DNA of 64,000 nucleotides from Sphingomonas hankookensis (GTDB lineage: Bacteria > Pseudomonadota > Alphaproteobacteria > Sphingomonadales > Sphingomonadaceae), in assembly GCF_001619955.1 (NCBI RefSeq), contig NZ_LQQO01000001.1, positions 434,001 through 498,000 on the forward strand, in the 5' to 3' direction. Positions 54,563 to 63,996 of the stretch are shown piece after piece (positions within the stretch are counted from its first letter, which is position 1; each line of letters opens with the position of its first letter). The notes beneath the pieces were generated by a model that did no database searches, had not been told where the DNA came from, and worked only from the letters and a program-made list of their open reading frames with translations. A program made the position numbers and the translations under genes.

Positions 54563-56521
54563 ATGCGTTCGGTCATGGGATGGGCGGCGGGTCTGACGGC
54601 CGCGTTGCTGGCGGGAAGCGCGCCGGCATGGGCGCAGGCAACCGCGCCCAGCTTGGCGAATATCTTCGGCGATCATGCCGTCCTGCAGCGTGATCGGCCG
54701 ATCACGGTCTGGGGCGATGCCACGCCGGGCGAAAAAGTGACCGTCCGACTGGCCGATCGCAGCGTCACTGCCGTCGCCGCCAAGGACGGCAAGTGGCGTG
54801 CGACCTTGCCGGCGATGCACGCGGGCGGTCCTTATACGCTGAGCGTCGGCGGGACGGCGGGTGCACCGGCGCAGCAGCTGTCCGACGTGCTGGTCGGCGA
54901 CGTCTTCCTGTGCGGTGGCCAGTCGAACATGGAATTCCAGGTTAGTCATGCGACTGGGCTGGAGGTCATTCCGTCGGCGAACGACGCCCAGTTGCGCTTC
55001 ACCACCATTCCGGACGTCAGCGTGCCGGCACCCGCCGCCGAACTGCCTGCGCGGGCGCAGTGGAAGGCGGTGTCGCCGGAAACCGTCAGCGATGCGTCGG
55101 CAGTCTGCTATTTCATGGCCCGATCGCTGCGTACGACCGAACAGGTGCCGATGGGCTTCATCGCCTCCGAATGGGGCGGCACGCGGATCGAAAGCTGGAT
55201 CAGCGCGCCGTCGCTCGGCAAGCTGCCGGGCTTTGCCGACCGGCTGGCGAGCGTGGCGACCTTCGGCTCCGATCCGGCGGCGGCGGTCGCGCGGGAGGGC
55301 GCCCGGCGGGAGGCGATCTGGGATGGGTTCGATCCGGCGGCAAAGAAGGAGCGGGCGTTCCGCGCTGCAACGTTCGACGATAGCGGCTGGGCGACGCTTC
55401 CCGCGGATGACGGGCAACTGCCCGCGGCCGACCGCGCCGGCCTTGAAGGCGTCGTGTGGTTGCGCACGACCATCGACCTGACGCCCGAACAGGCCGCGGC
55501 GGCCCGGCGGATCCAGCTGGGACCGATCGGCAAGTTCGACGAAACCTATATCAACGGCCGCTATGTCGGCGGCGGCAGCGTCGACTGGGTCTGGCGCAAT
55601 TACGAATTTCCGTCCGGCACGCTGAAGGCCGGGCGCAACGTCGTCGCGGTCCGCGTGGTCGGCGCGAACGGGCGGATGGCGATCACCAACGCCGGCAACC
55701 GCGCCATCGGCCTTGGCGATGGCGGCACGGTGCCGCTCAACGGTCCGTGGCGCTACCGGATCGGCAGCCGGATCGGGAATGTGCAGGTGCCGCCCGCGCC
55801 TTGGGAAGTCCCGAACAGCCTGACGACGCTCTACAACGGGATGATCGCTCCGCTCGCCGGCTACGGGCTGAAGCTCGCCGCATGGTATCAGGGGGAATCG
55901 AACGCCGGCGAGGCGAGGGCCTATCGCGGGCTGCTGACGACGCTGATGGCGGATTGGCGGCGAACCTTCGCCCAGCCGGACCTGCCCTTCTTCGTCGTGC
56001 AGCTGACCGCCTTTGGCAAGCCGCAGACCGTACCGGTCGATTCGGACTGGGCGGCGCTGCGCCAGGCACAGGCGGAGGCGGTCGCGGCCGACGCCCATGC
56101 CGGCCTGGGCGTGACGCTGGACGTCGGCGACCGGTTCGACATCCACCCGGCGCAGAAGAAGGTCGTGGGCGAACGCCTCGCCCGACTCGCCCGTGTCGTC
56201 GCCTATCGTCAGCCGGGCTTTCGCAGCGGACCGGAGGCGGTGGAGGCGGTGCGGCAAGCCGGCGATATCGTCGTCCGCTTCCGCAATGTGACCGGCGGGC
56301 TGCAACGCTATGGCGGCGCTTCGGCGATCGGGTTCGAACGGTGCGCCGGGACCATGTGCAGCTTCGTCGACGGGATGGTACAGGGCGACGCGATCGTGCT
56401 GCCCGGTGCCAACCGGCCGGAGGTGACGACGATCCGCTATGCCTGGTCCGACGCGCCGTTCGTCAACCTGTTCGATGGCGCCGACCTGCCAGCCGCGCCG
56501 TTCACGCTGCCGGTCCGCTGA
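54563..56521 (+). CDS. Exported SGNH-type carbohydrate esterase (sialate O-acetylesterase family)
   Basis: A 652-residue protein with a signal peptide ending AWAQA. The nucleophile Ser sits in FLCGGQSNMEF, the oxyanion segment is SEWGGTRIESW, and the Asp-His pair is in VGDRFDIHPAQKK, matching sialate O-acetylesterase/acetylxylan esterase family enzymes. A jelly-roll insertion (about 265-385, WVWRNYEFPSGTLKAGRNVV) interrupts the two halves of the catalytic domain, as in family members. Next to GH43 and GH27 genes it more likely de-acetylates xylan or pectin than sialic acid. GGGGAGAGG precedes the ATG. Confidence 0.85.
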   Translation: MRSVMGWAAGLTAALLAGSAPAWAQATAPSLANIFGDHAVLQRDRPITVWGDATPGEKVTVRLADRSVTAVAAKDGKWRATLPAMHAGGPYTLSVGGTAGAPAQQLSDVLVGDVFLCGGQSNMEFQVSHATGLEVIPSANDAQLRFTTIPDVSVPAPAAELPARAQWKAVSPETVSDASAVCYFMARSLRTTEQVPMGFIASEWGGTRIESWISAPSLGKLPGFADRLASVATFGSDPAAAVAREGARREAIWDGFDPAAKKERAFRAATFDDSGWATLPADDGQLPAADRAGLEGVVWLRTTIDLTPEQAAAARRIQLGPIGKFDETYINGRYVGGGSVDWVWRNYEFPSGTLKAGRNVVAVRVVGANGRMAITNAGNRAIGLGDGGTVPLNGPWRYRIGSRIGNVQVPPAPWEVPNSLTTLYNGMIAPLAGYGLKLAAWYQGESNAGEARAYRGLLTTLMADWRRTFAQPDLPFFVVQLTAFGKPQTVPVDSDWAALRQAQAEAVAADAHAGLGVTLDVGDRFDIHPAQKKVVGERLARLARVVAYRQPGFRSGPEAVEAVRQAGDIVVRFRNVTGGLQRYGGASAIGFERCAGTMCSFVDGMVQGDAIVLPGANRPEVTTIRYAWSDAPFVNLFDGADLPAAPFTLPVR

Positions 56522-56527
56522 CGGGTA

Positions 56528-56553
56528 GGCGGCGGGGCAGGCGCCCCGCCGCC
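56528..56553. terminator. GC-rich hairpin between converging genes
   Basis: GGCGGCGGGGC (56528-56538) pairs perfectly with GCCCCGCCGCC (56543-56553) over a 4-nt loop, between the esterase stop (56521) and the DUF4198 gene stop (56561). There is no T-run. Confidence 0.55.
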
Positions 56554-56560
56554 ATCCGCA

Positions 56561-57187
56561 TCACGGTACGACGAATGTGGTCGTGGCAATGTGATGCAGC
56601 TTGTCGACCGGGCCGCCCGCGACCCGCAGGCGGCCGGTTTCGACCTGTGCGCTGTTCAGCAGATAGCGGCCCTTGCCGGCAACGGGGACGTCCACCGCGC
56701 CATCGGCACCGGCGGTCAGCTCCACGCTCTTCCGGTCGGGCGCAATCAGCGTCATCTTGGCGCTGGCCACCGGCTTGCCGTTGTGGAGCAGGGCGAAGCG
56801 GTTCGCACCGGCGGACAACGGCGCGATCTCATAGGTCATGCGCGTGCCCGTCTCGCTGCGACCGGCGCGGGCGTAATAGACTACGCCTTCCTTCGCTCCG
56901 GCCTCGCCCCAAGGCTGGAAAACCGAATCGTCGGTGACGCGCACGTCGCCAGGCGCGACCGCCGCTTCGATATACCCTGCGCGACGTACCAGCGGCACAT
57001 TGGCCTGACCCACGATCTTGGGCGCAGTCAGGTTCTTGAACTCCGGATCGCCGCCGGCGGGCATCGCTTCGGCCGGTTCACCCAGATAGATGCGCGCCGG
57101 GCCGTTGCCGTCGCGCTCCACCCACACCTCATGCGCGTTCGCCGTTGCCGGCGCTACCAGCGCGATCATCAGGGCCAAACGTCGCAT
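56561..57187 (-). CDS. Periplasmic DUF4198-family protein
   Basis: A 208-residue exported protein. The signal peptide ends ATANA, and the mature chain opens HEVWVERDGNGPARIYLGEP, the start typical of DUF4198 proteins, which sit beside metal transport genes. The His near the mature N-terminus is a possible metal ligand. A KGRYLLNSAQVETGRL segment and a beta-rich C-terminus follow. It is divergent from a TonB siderophore receptor and shares a 125-bp promoter region with a candidate Fur box, so I infer a periplasmic role in iron uptake. AGGAGAG lies 5 nt before the ATG. Confidence 0.75.
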   Translation of the reverse strand: MRRLALMIALVAPATANAHEVWVERDGNGPARIYLGEPAEAMPAGGDPEFKNLTAPKIVGQANVPLVRRAGYIEAAVAPGDVRVTDDSVFQPWGEAGAKEGVVYYARAGRSETGTRMTYEIAPLSAGANRFALLHNGKPVASAKMTLIAPDRKSVELTAGADGAVDVPVAGKGRYLLNSAQVETGRLRVAGGPVDKLHHIATTTFVVP

Positions 57188-57225
57188 CAATTCTCTCCTG
57201 TTCTGCCCGATCTGCATAGTAATAA

Positions 57226-57240
57226 TGCGATTAGGTCGCA
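57226..57240. promoter_or_regulatory. Candidate Fur box TGCGA-TTAGG-TCGCA
   Basis: A perfect 5-bp inverted repeat with a 5-bp spacer, set in AATGCGATTAGGTCGCAATA, in the divergent promoter of the DUF4198 gene and the siderophore receptor. Its form resembles alphaproteobacterial Fur sites as I recall them; location before an iron-uptake module supports the call. Confidence 0.45.
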
Positions 57241-57312
57241 ATAGCGTTGCATTGTCCAAAATGGGCCGATAGAGAATGGCGATATTGAAAGCGAGTCGCA
57301 AAAGGGGTTGGG

Positions 57313-59526
57313 GTGAAGCATTCGGTACGATCGCGCGCGCTGATGGGGCTTGCCGCGCTGTGTCTTCCCGCGCTGCCGGCATGGGCGGAACCGGTGTCGA
57401 GCGAACGGGCGGCAGAGGACGATGCGGAGGATCAGCGCGGTGAGGAGATCATCGTCGTTGGCAAAAGCTATGGGCAGGCCGTTGGCAAGACGGTCACCCC
57501 GCTGAAGGATGTGCCGAACACCATCACCGTGATCGATCAGGAACTGATCCAGCAACGCAACCTGTTCACGCTGGAAGACGCGCTGACCGCCACCAACGGC
57601 GTCACCATCACCGGGATCAGCAGCGAGGACCCGTCCTATCTGTCTCGCGGTTTCACCATCAACAACTATCTGGTCGACGGCGTACCGACCTTTGCCTTCG
57701 GCTTTCCGGCGGTGGTGCCCGACCTTTTCCTCTACGACCGGGTAGAGGTGCTGCGCGGCCCGGCGGGGCTGTTCAGCGGCGCCGGCAATCCGGCCGGCAG
57801 CATCAACCTGGTGCGCAAGCGTCCGCTCGACGAACGTCGCGTTAGTGCGCTGGCGGGCTATGGCAGCTTCCGGAATTTCCGGGGGGAGGTCGATGTCTCG
57901 ACGCCGCTCGATCCGGTGTCGGGCATTCGTCTGGGCGCGATGGTCCAGGATCAGGATCAGTTCTTCGACGTGGCGCACCGTTACCGCTTCGCGGCGTTCG
58001 GTGTCGCCGACACCCGGATCGGCGACAACACGACGCTGACCGTCGGCGGCAATTACGACCTGTTCAAGCCCGCGATCCAGTCGGGCCTGCCCGGCATCAT
58101 CGGCGGCGCGGATGGCAGCGAAGGGCGGCTGCTCGACGTGGCGCGGTCGACCTATCTCGGCGCGGACTGGAACCGCTTCCGCTCGGAAAGCTGGTCGGGC
58201 TTCGTCGAACTGGCCCACCGCGTCAGCGACCGCTGGACACTGCGTGCGACGGGGCTGTTGAGCGACGTCGATCGCATCGACGTGTACAGCTATATCGGCA
58301 ACCAGCCGGTCACGCCAACCAACGGCGTCACCAGCCATATCGCCTATCGCGGCGACAGCACGATGCAGACGCGCTCGTTCGATTTCAACGGGGTAGGGAG
58401 CTTTCCTGCCTTCGGGCGCGAACAGACGCTGATCCTCGGCGCGGACTATCAGGCGAGCACGTCGACGTCGGCCAGTGCGCGTCGTTCGAACTATGCGACG
58501 ATCAACGTGTACGATCCGGTATCGCCGACCGAGCCCGATCTCGATCCCTATACGCTGGCGACCGGCAAGGCGGTCAACGGCAGCGTGACTGATGTCGAGC
58601 AATATGGCCTGTACGGACAGCTGCGACTAAGCCCGCTGGCCGGGCTGACGCTGGTCGGCGGCGGCCGCATGACGTGGTGGGACACCACGATCACGCTGAT
58701 CTCGGGGCAACTGGTCCGGGGGCTGCCCTCTACCTACAGCTTCGACGAACGCTTCACCCCCTATGCCGGGGTGGTGTGGGACGTCACCCGCGACCTCAAC
58801 CTCTATGCCAGCTATGCCGACAGCTTCACGCCGCAGGCGCCGGTCGGCGGGCGTATCCGTCCGGACGGTCGCGCGCTCGAACCGCTGATCGGCGAACAGT
58901 ATGAGGCGGGCAGCAAGCTCTCGCTGATGGACAAGCGCCTGCTGCTGTCGGCGGCGGTGTACCAGATCACGCAGAAGAACCGCGTCTTCAACGATCCCAA
59001 CCTCGACACGATCGTCTATCAGATCGGCAAGGTCCGCGCGCGCGGCGTGGAGGCGGAGGCGAGTGGCGAAATCCTGCCCGGCTGGCGGATCAATGGCGGT
59101 TACAGCTATACCAGGACCGAATATCTGGAGGACGCCAACCCCGTGCTGGAGGGCCTTAGCCTGCTGCCGGTGATTCCGGAGAATATGGTGAAGCTCTTCA
59201 CCAACTACGAACCGGTCGACGGACCGCTTGCCGGCGCCAGCATCGGCGCGGGGGTGACGTGGTTCGATTCGACCTGGGCCGGAAATCCGGCATTCTACAA
59301 TGCCAACGGCACGCTGCGCACGCGCTCCAGCATCGTCCGGCAGGGGGCCTATGCCGTTGCCGATGTCCGGGCCGGCTATCGTATCAACGATAATCTCTCG
59401 CTCGCCATCAACGTCAACAACCTGTTCGACCGCAGCTATTACGCCCGCATCTCGTCGACCGGACGAGGCAATTATTACGGCGCACCGCGGACCGTATTTG
59501 CCAGCATCCGGGCAACCTTGCCATGA
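57313..59526 (+). CDS. TonB-dependent siderophore receptor
   Basis: A 737-residue outer-membrane receptor of the FhuA/FhuE type starting at GTG. The signal peptide ends AWAEP; a likely TonB box is EEIIVVGKS (about 44-52). The plug domain follows (KDVPNTITVIDQELIQQRN, RVEVLRGPAGLFSGAGNPAGSINLVRK), then a 22-strand barrel ending in Pro (FASIRATLP). It imports a ferric siderophore. It is first in a four-gene chain with DUF3649, PepSY and DUF3325 proteins, joined by ATGA overlaps. Confidence 0.92.
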   Translation: MKHSVRSRALMGLAALCLPALPAWAEPVSSERAAEDDAEDQRGEEIIVVGKSYGQAVGKTVTPLKDVPNTITVIDQELIQQRNLFTLEDALTATNGVTITGISSEDPSYLSRGFTINNYLVDGVPTFAFGFPAVVPDLFLYDRVEVLRGPAGLFSGAGNPAGSINLVRKRPLDERRVSALAGYGSFRNFRGEVDVSTPLDPVSGIRLGAMVQDQDQFFDVAHRYRFAAFGVADTRIGDNTTLTVGGNYDLFKPAIQSGLPGIIGGADGSEGRLLDVARSTYLGADWNRFRSESWSGFVELAHRVSDRWTLRATGLLSDVDRIDVYSYIGNQPVTPTNGVTSHIAYRGDSTMQTRSFDFNGVGSFPAFGREQTLILGADYQASTSTSASARRSNYATINVYDPVSPTEPDLDPYTLATGKAVNGSVTDVEQYGLYGQLRLSPLAGLTLVGGGRMTWWDTTITLISGQLVRGLPSTYSFDERFTPYAGVVWDVTRDLNLYASYADSFTPQAPVGGRIRPDGRALEPLIGEQYEAGSKLSLMDKRLLLSAAVYQITQKNRVFNDPNLDTIVYQIGKVRARGVEAEASGEILPGWRINGGYSYTRTEYLEDANPVLEGLSLLPVIPENMVKLFTNYEPVDGPLAGASIGAGVTWFDSTWAGNPAFYNANGTLRTRSSIVRQGAYAVADVRAGYRINDNLSLAINVNNLFDRSYYARISSTGRGNYYGAPRTVFASIRATLP

Positions 59527-59837
59527 GTGCCGCCGGGCAGGTGCGCCATGTCCTGTGGCGGCGGGTCGGCGACAATGCGTTGCGGCTGATCGCTGCGCTG
59601 CCGGTCGGCTATGCGGTGGCGAGCCTATGGTCGATGGCGCTCGCCCGCATCCTGCCCGGTGATCCGGTACAGGCGACGATCGCCGCTGCGTTGATCGCGC
59701 TGGTCCTGTGCGCGCTGGCGGCGATGTGGGCCTATGCCGCGCGCAGCGGCTGGCGCGCGCTGTGGACCTTGGTCGTCGCGGGGGCAGTGGCCGGCGGAAT
59801 CTGCTGGGGATCGATCGCGGTCTGGGGACGGATATGA
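59523..59837 (+). CDS. DUF3649-type small inner-membrane protein
   Basis: A 104-residue protein with three hydrophobic segments (LIAALPVGYAVASLWSMALA, ATIAAALIALVLCALAAMWAY, LWTLVVAGAVAGGICWG). Small DUF3649 proteins are annotated as iron-uptake-associated because they sit between siderophore receptors and PepSY proteins, exactly as here. ATGA overlaps join it to both neighbours. The function is unproven. Confidence 0.75.
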   Translation: MSAAGQVRHVLWRRVGDNALRLIAALPVGYAVASLWSMALARILPGDPVQATIAAALIALVLCALAAMWAYAARSGWRALWTLVVAGAVAGGICWGSIAVWGRI

Positions 59838-61417
59838 GCAAGGGATTTCGTCAGTCGCAATCGACGCTGCATACCTGGTCGGGGCTGCTGCTCGGCTGGC
59901 TGCTGTTTGCGGTGTTCGTCGCCGGCACGTCGGCCTATTGGCGCGAAGCGCTGAACCGCTGGGCGCGGCCGGAACTCAGCCGGATCGATGATCGCGATCG
60001 GGTCGTGGAGGGGGCCGTCGCGTTCCTGTCACGCAAGGCGCCCGACGCACAGAGCTGGTTCATCACCGTGCCGACGACGCAAAGCGCCGGCGCCGATCTG
60101 TTCTGGGTGCCGCAGGCCAAGCCCGGCGAGGAAGGTCGTCGACGCGGGCGGCGTGACACCCGCGCCTTTATCGGCAGCGACGGGCAGGAGGGGACGGCGC
60201 GCGAGACGCGCGGCGGCGACTTCTTCTACCGCTTCCATTTCGACCTGCATTATATGCCGGTCTTCTGGGCCCGCTGGATCGTCGGCATCGCCGCGATGTT
60301 CATGCTGGTCGCGATCTTCACCGGCATCGTGACCCACAAGAAGATATTCCGCGACTTCTTCACTCTGCGACGCGGCAAGGGGCAGCGATCCTGGCTGGAC
60401 GGGCATAATGCAACCGCCGTCCTCGCGCTGCCGTTCCACCTGATGATCACCTATACCGGCCTCGTCACGCTGATCGCGATGCTGATGCCCTGGGCGATCG
60501 TCGCCAATTACAGCGACGAATCAAAGCTGTACGCTGCGGTCTTCCCCGAAGCACCGGCGGTCGAGCGGACGGGGCGCCCCGCGCCGCTGACCGATCTGGT
60601 CAGCGTGATCCGCGATGCCGAACGTCGCATGGGCGGAACGGCGGGCTATGTCACCGTCCTCAACCCCGGCGACGCCGCTGCGCGCATTTCGCTGACCCGT
60701 TCGGGCACGTCGATGCTGTCGGCGCGCAGCCCCAGCATCGCCTATGACGGTGTGACCGGCCGCATGTTGTGGCAGGCCCCGCCACCGGGCGGCGCGGTGG
60801 AGACGCAGGGCGTGATGGTCGGGCTGCACGCCGGCCGGTTCGGCGATTACCCGATGCGCTGGCTGTATTTCCTGTGCGGCATCGCCGGCTCGCTGATGGT
60901 CGCCAGCGGGTTGGTGTTGTGGACGGTCAAGCGGCGGGAGCGCCTGCCGAACCCGGCCCGACCGCCTTTCGGCTTCCGCGTGGTCGAGCGGCTGAATATC
61001 GGCTTCGTCGCTGGATTTCCGCTGGCGATGACGATCTATCTCTGGGCCAATCGCCTGTTGCCGACCAGCCTCGCCGCACGTGCCGATGCGGAGATCAACG
61101 CGATGTTTGCCGGATGGGCGGCAATCTTCCTCTACTCGCTGGCACGCCGGCCCGCACGCGCATGGGTCGAGTTGCTGGCGTTGCAGGCGGCGCTGCTGAT
61201 CGCGTTGCCGCTATACAACATCGTCGCCTTGCGCACCGGGCTGTTCGCGACGATCGGATCGGGCGACTGGGCATTGGCCGGCGCCGACCTGACCTTCCTC
61301 GCCCTTGGTGCCGGGTTCGGCTTCGCCGCGTGGCGGGTGCATCGCTATCGTCCGAAGGCCCGGCGGACCGCCCGCAATGCCGCTATCCTTCCCTCCAATC
61401 TGGCGCCAGCCGAATGA
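59834..61417 (+). CDS. PepSY-associated membrane protein (siderophore-linked reductase-like)
   Basis: A 527-residue inner-membrane protein with the PepSY-TM layout: an N-terminal helix (TWSGLLLGWLLFAVFVAGTSAY), a periplasmic loop, paired helices (ARWIVGIAAMFMLVAIFTGIV and HLMITYTGLVTLIAMLMPW), a second loop, and three to four C-terminal helices. His residues in membrane segments could bind haem. Such proteins are thought to help reduce or release iron from siderophores. A basic insertion (GRRRGRRDTR) lies in the first loop. It overlaps its neighbours by 4 bp each. Confidence 0.85.
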   Translation: MSKGFRQSQSTLHTWSGLLLGWLLFAVFVAGTSAYWREALNRWARPELSRIDDRDRVVEGAVAFLSRKAPDAQSWFITVPTTQSAGADLFWVPQAKPGEEGRRRGRRDTRAFIGSDGQEGTARETRGGDFFYRFHFDLHYMPVFWARWIVGIAAMFMLVAIFTGIVTHKKIFRDFFTLRRGKGQRSWLDGHNATAVLALPFHLMITYTGLVTLIAMLMPWAIVANYSDESKLYAAVFPEAPAVERTGRPAPLTDLVSVIRDAERRMGGTAGYVTVLNPGDAAARISLTRSGTSMLSARSPSIAYDGVTGRMLWQAPPPGGAVETQGVMVGLHAGRFGDYPMRWLYFLCGIAGSLMVASGLVLWTVKRRERLPNPARPPFGFRVVERLNIGFVAGFPLAMTIYLWANRLLPTSLAARADAEINAMFAGWAAIFLYSLARRPARAWVELLALQAALLIALPLYNIVALRTGLFATIGSGDWALAGADLTFLALGAGFGFAAWRVHRYRPKARRTARNAAILPSNLAPAE

Positions 61418-61665
61418 TCGCTCTCGCACTCGTCATCGCGCTCGGCGCGTTCGCTCTGCTCGCGCTCGCCAGTGACCGGCACCAGCATCGCTGGGACGGC
61501 ATCGGCATCGTCTGGCGGCGGCGCGGCGGATGGGTGCTGGTGGCGCTGACCTTCGTCACGGCCTTCGCCGCCTGGGGGCCGGTCTATGGCGCGATCGGCG
61601 GGATCGGGCTGCTGATGCTGGGGGCGGGGGCGAGTTTCCTCGCCCTCAACCTGACCCAGCGTTAG
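61414..61665 (+). CDS. DUF3325-type small membrane protein
   Basis: An 83-residue protein with two or three hydrophobic segments ([50 protein letters not shown]). DUF3325 proteins end iron-uptake operons that also carry PepSY and DUF3649 genes. It overlaps the PepSY gene by ATGA and the converging trmFO by 4 bp. Function unknown. Confidence 0.75.
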   Translation: MIALALVIALGAFALLALASDRHQHRWDGIGIVWRRRGGWVLVALTFVTAFAAWGPVYGAIGGIGLLMLGAGASFLALNLTQR

Positions 61666-62981
61666 AGCGCCGCCGCCGCCCATTCCCCGAACGCATCGCG
61701 GGCGCGGGCGGTATACATCTTCTTGCGATCGGCTTTCTTGGTCCGGCCGGGGATCGGCGGCATCAGCCCGAAATTGACGTTCATCGGCTGATAGGTTTCC
61801 GCGACCGCCGCCCCGGTGATGTGGTGCAGCAACGCGCCCATCGCCGTCTCGACCGGCGGCGGGGCCAGTTCCTTGCCGGCCAGTTCGGCCGCGGCGAAAC
61901 GGCCCGCCATCAGCCCGACCGCCGCGCTTTCGACATAGCCTTCGCATCCCGTCATCTGCCCCGCAAAACGCAAATGCGGGCGGGTCTTCAGCCGGAGCGT
62001 CGGGTCGAGCAGCTCGGGCGAGCGGATAAAGGTATTGCGGTGCAGCCCGCCCAGTCGCGCGAACTCGGCATTCTCCAGGCCCGGGATCGTCCGGAACAAC
62101 CGCACCTGCTCGCCATGCTTCAGCTTGGTCTGAAACCCGACGATGTTCCACAACGTACCGGTGGCATTGTCCTGCCGAAGTTGAACAACAGCATGCGGCC
62201 AACGCCCGGTACGCGGATCATCCAACCCGACCGGCTTCATCGGGCCGAAGCGCAGCGTGTCGAGGCCGCGTTCCGCCATGACTTCGATCGGCATGCAGCC
62301 TTCGAAATAGGGCACATTCTCCCATTCGCGGAACTCGGCCTTCTCGCCCGCTAGCAGGCCGGCGTGGAAGGCTTCATACTGTTCGCGGTTCATCGCGCAG
62401 TTGATGTAGTCCTTGCCGTCGCCCTTGTTCCAGCGGCTCTGGAACCATGCCTGTTCCATGTCGATCGAATCGAAATGGACGATCGGGGCGATGGCGTCGA
62501 AGAAGGCGAGCGCCTCGGCTCCGGTCGCGCCGCCGATATCACCGGCCAACGCGGGGGCAGTCAGTGGGCCGGTGGCGACGATCGTCATGCCGGCATCGGG
62601 TAGGGTATCGACCCGTTCGCGGACGATGGTGATGTTGGGATGCGCTTCCAGCGCGGCAGTCACTCCCGCCGAGAAGCCGTCGCGATCCACGGCCAGCGCC
62701 GACCCCGCCGGGACCTTGTGCTCGTCGCCCTTCGCCATGATGAGCGATCCCAGCGCGCGCATCTCGGCATGCAGCAGCCCGACCGCATTCGATTCGGCAT
62801 CGTCGGAGCGGAAGCTGTTGGAACAGACCAGTTCGGCCAGGTCGTTGCCCTGATGCGCAGGCGTGTTGTCGCCGCCGCCACGCATTTCCGACAGGCGGAC
62901 CTTGGCGCCGGCCTCCGCCAACTGCCATGCGGCTTCGGAACCGGCGAGGCCACCGCCGATGATGTGAACGTCATATTGCAT
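61662..62981 (-). CDS. trmFO: tRNA (uracil-54-C5)-methyltransferase, folate/FAD-dependent
   Basis: A 439-residue flavoprotein that methylates U54 of tRNA to ribothymidine using methylenetetrahydrofolate. The FAD-binding GIGGG-like motif is [20 protein letters not shown]; the family signatures [25 protein letters not shown] and the catalytic Cys region ([15 protein letters not shown]) are intact, as is [22 protein letters not shown]. It appears monocistronic and converges with the iron-uptake genes. Confidence 0.95.
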   Translation of the reverse strand: MQYDVHIIGGGLAGSEAAWQLAEAGAKVRLSEMRGGGDNTPAHQGNDLAELVCSNSFRSDDAESNAVGLLHAEMRALGSLIMAKGDEHKVPAGSALAVDRDGFSAGVTAALEAHPNITIVRERVDTLPDAGMTIVATGPLTAPALAGDIGGATGAEALAFFDAIAPIVHFDSIDMEQAWFQSRWNKGDGKDYINCAMNREQYEAFHAGLLAGEKAEFREWENVPYFEGCMPIEVMAERGLDTLRFGPMKPVGLDDPRTGRWPHAVVQLRQDNATGTLWNIVGFQTKLKHGEQVRLFRTIPGLENAEFARLGGLHRNTFIRSPELLDPTLRLKTRPHLRFAGQMTGCEGYVESAAVGLMAGRFAAAELAGKELAPPPVETAMGALLHHITGAAVAETYQPMNVNFGLMPPIPGRTKKADRKKMYTARARDAFGEWAAAAL

Positions 62982-63076
62982 GGCAGGCGTCTAGGCCGAT
63001 CAACGATAACGGGCAATGAACGTACGCCGCGGACCATCGTTTTATGGACAGGGTGCCGGCACGACGGGATGAACGC

Positions 63077-63508
63077 ATGAAAATCTACACGATCGGCTAT
63101 GAAGCGGTGACCATGGCGGAATTCGTCGCGGCGTTGCAGACTGCCGGGGTTCGCCGGGTCATCGATGTGCGTGCGCTACCACTGTCGCGCCGACCCGGCT
63201 TTTCGAAGTCGTCGCTCGCCGCCGAACTCGCGACGCACGACATCGATTATGTCCATCTGAAGGCGCTCGGCACGCCGAAACGTGGGCGCGACGCGGCGAA
63301 GAAGGGCGACGTCGCTACGTTGCGCGCGGTCTATGACGAGCAGCTCGAACTGCCCGAGGCTCAGGCACAGGCCGCGATCATGCTGGACCTGGCGGCGGAG
63401 ATGCCGTCGGCGCTGCTATGCTTCGAGCGGGAGCCGGCGCATTGCCACCGGACGTTGCTGCTCGAAGCGGTCGGGCAGGGGGCGGAGGTGATCGAGCTGT
63501 ACGCCTAG
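63077..63508 (+). CDS. DUF488 family protein
   Basis: A 143-residue protein of the DUF488 family, with the conserved N-terminus YTIGYEAVTMAEFVAALQ, the RVIDVRALPLSRRPGFSKSSL segment and the C-terminal CFEREPAHCHRTLLLEAV motif containing paired His/Cys. Function is unknown; the last motif suggests nucleic-acid or metal binding. The ATG at 63077 gives the canonical start; the upstream in-frame TTG/ATG codons add an unmatched extension. Confidence 0.85.
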   Translation: MKIYTIGYEAVTMAEFVAALQTAGVRRVIDVRALPLSRRPGFSKSSLAAELATHDIDYVHLKALGTPKRGRDAAKKGDVATLRAVYDEQLELPEAQAQAAIMLDLAAEMPSALLCFEREPAHCHRTLLLEAVGQGAEVIELYA

Positions 63509-63641
63509 ACCCTCCCCGGCACGGGGAGGGGGACCATTCGCAGCATGGTGGAGGCGGGTATCCCCATACGGAACGGTAGCGTTCGCGGGCATTCCCCTGC
63601 ACCATCGCCTCGGCGACGGTCCCCCTCCCCGCAGGCGGGGA
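63509..63641. repeat. CCCTCCCC-type intergenic repeat, inverted pair
   Basis: A left arm ACCCTCCCCGGCACGGGGAG near 63509-63535 and a right arm GGTCCCCCTCCCCGCAGG near 63619-63641 flank related CACCAT/ATGGTG segments. Each arm is itself a hairpin. This fills the gap between two converging genes. Confidence 0.6.
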
Positions 63642-63648
63642 AAGACCT

Positions 63649-63996
63649 TCAGCCCGTGATTGGCCGCTTCACCTTGCCGTCCTCATCCCGGTGCAGCGGC
63701 CCATACGCCACCACCGCGTTGAGCGGCAGTGGAGCATAGAGGTGCGGGAACAACTGACCGCCACGCGACTCCTCCCACTTCACCGCATCACCCAACGCCG
63801 CCAGATCGACTTCCGCCACATGCAGGTCGTCCTGCCCGGCGAAATGCTTGTCGACCGTTTCAGTTAACTGCTCGAAGGTCGATAGATGGACATAGCCGTC
63901 TGCCAGATCGACCGGCGCGCCGGCAAAGCTGCCATCGGCCTCCAGCGCCGCCATCTGCTCGGCGGTCAGCACCTTGAACGCGGTGGCTGGCGTCAT
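63649..63996 (-). CDS. DUF952 family protein
   Basis: A 115-residue protein with the DUF952 pattern: FKVLTAEQMAALEADGSFAGAPVDLADGYVHLSTFEQLTETVDKHF, then HVAEVDLAALGDAVKWEESRGGQLFPHLYAPLPL. The repeated His and aromatic residues are family hallmarks. Structure-based proposals suggest ADP-ribosyl or small-molecule binding, but the function is not established. The ATG is only 4 bp from the window edge; upstream context is not visible. Confidence 0.8.
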   Translation of the reverse strand: MTPATAFKVLTAEQMAALEADGSFAGAPVDLADGYVHLSTFEQLTETVDKHFAGQDDLHVAEVDLAALGDAVKWEESRGGQLFPHLYAPLPLNAVVAYGPLHRDEDGKVKRPITG

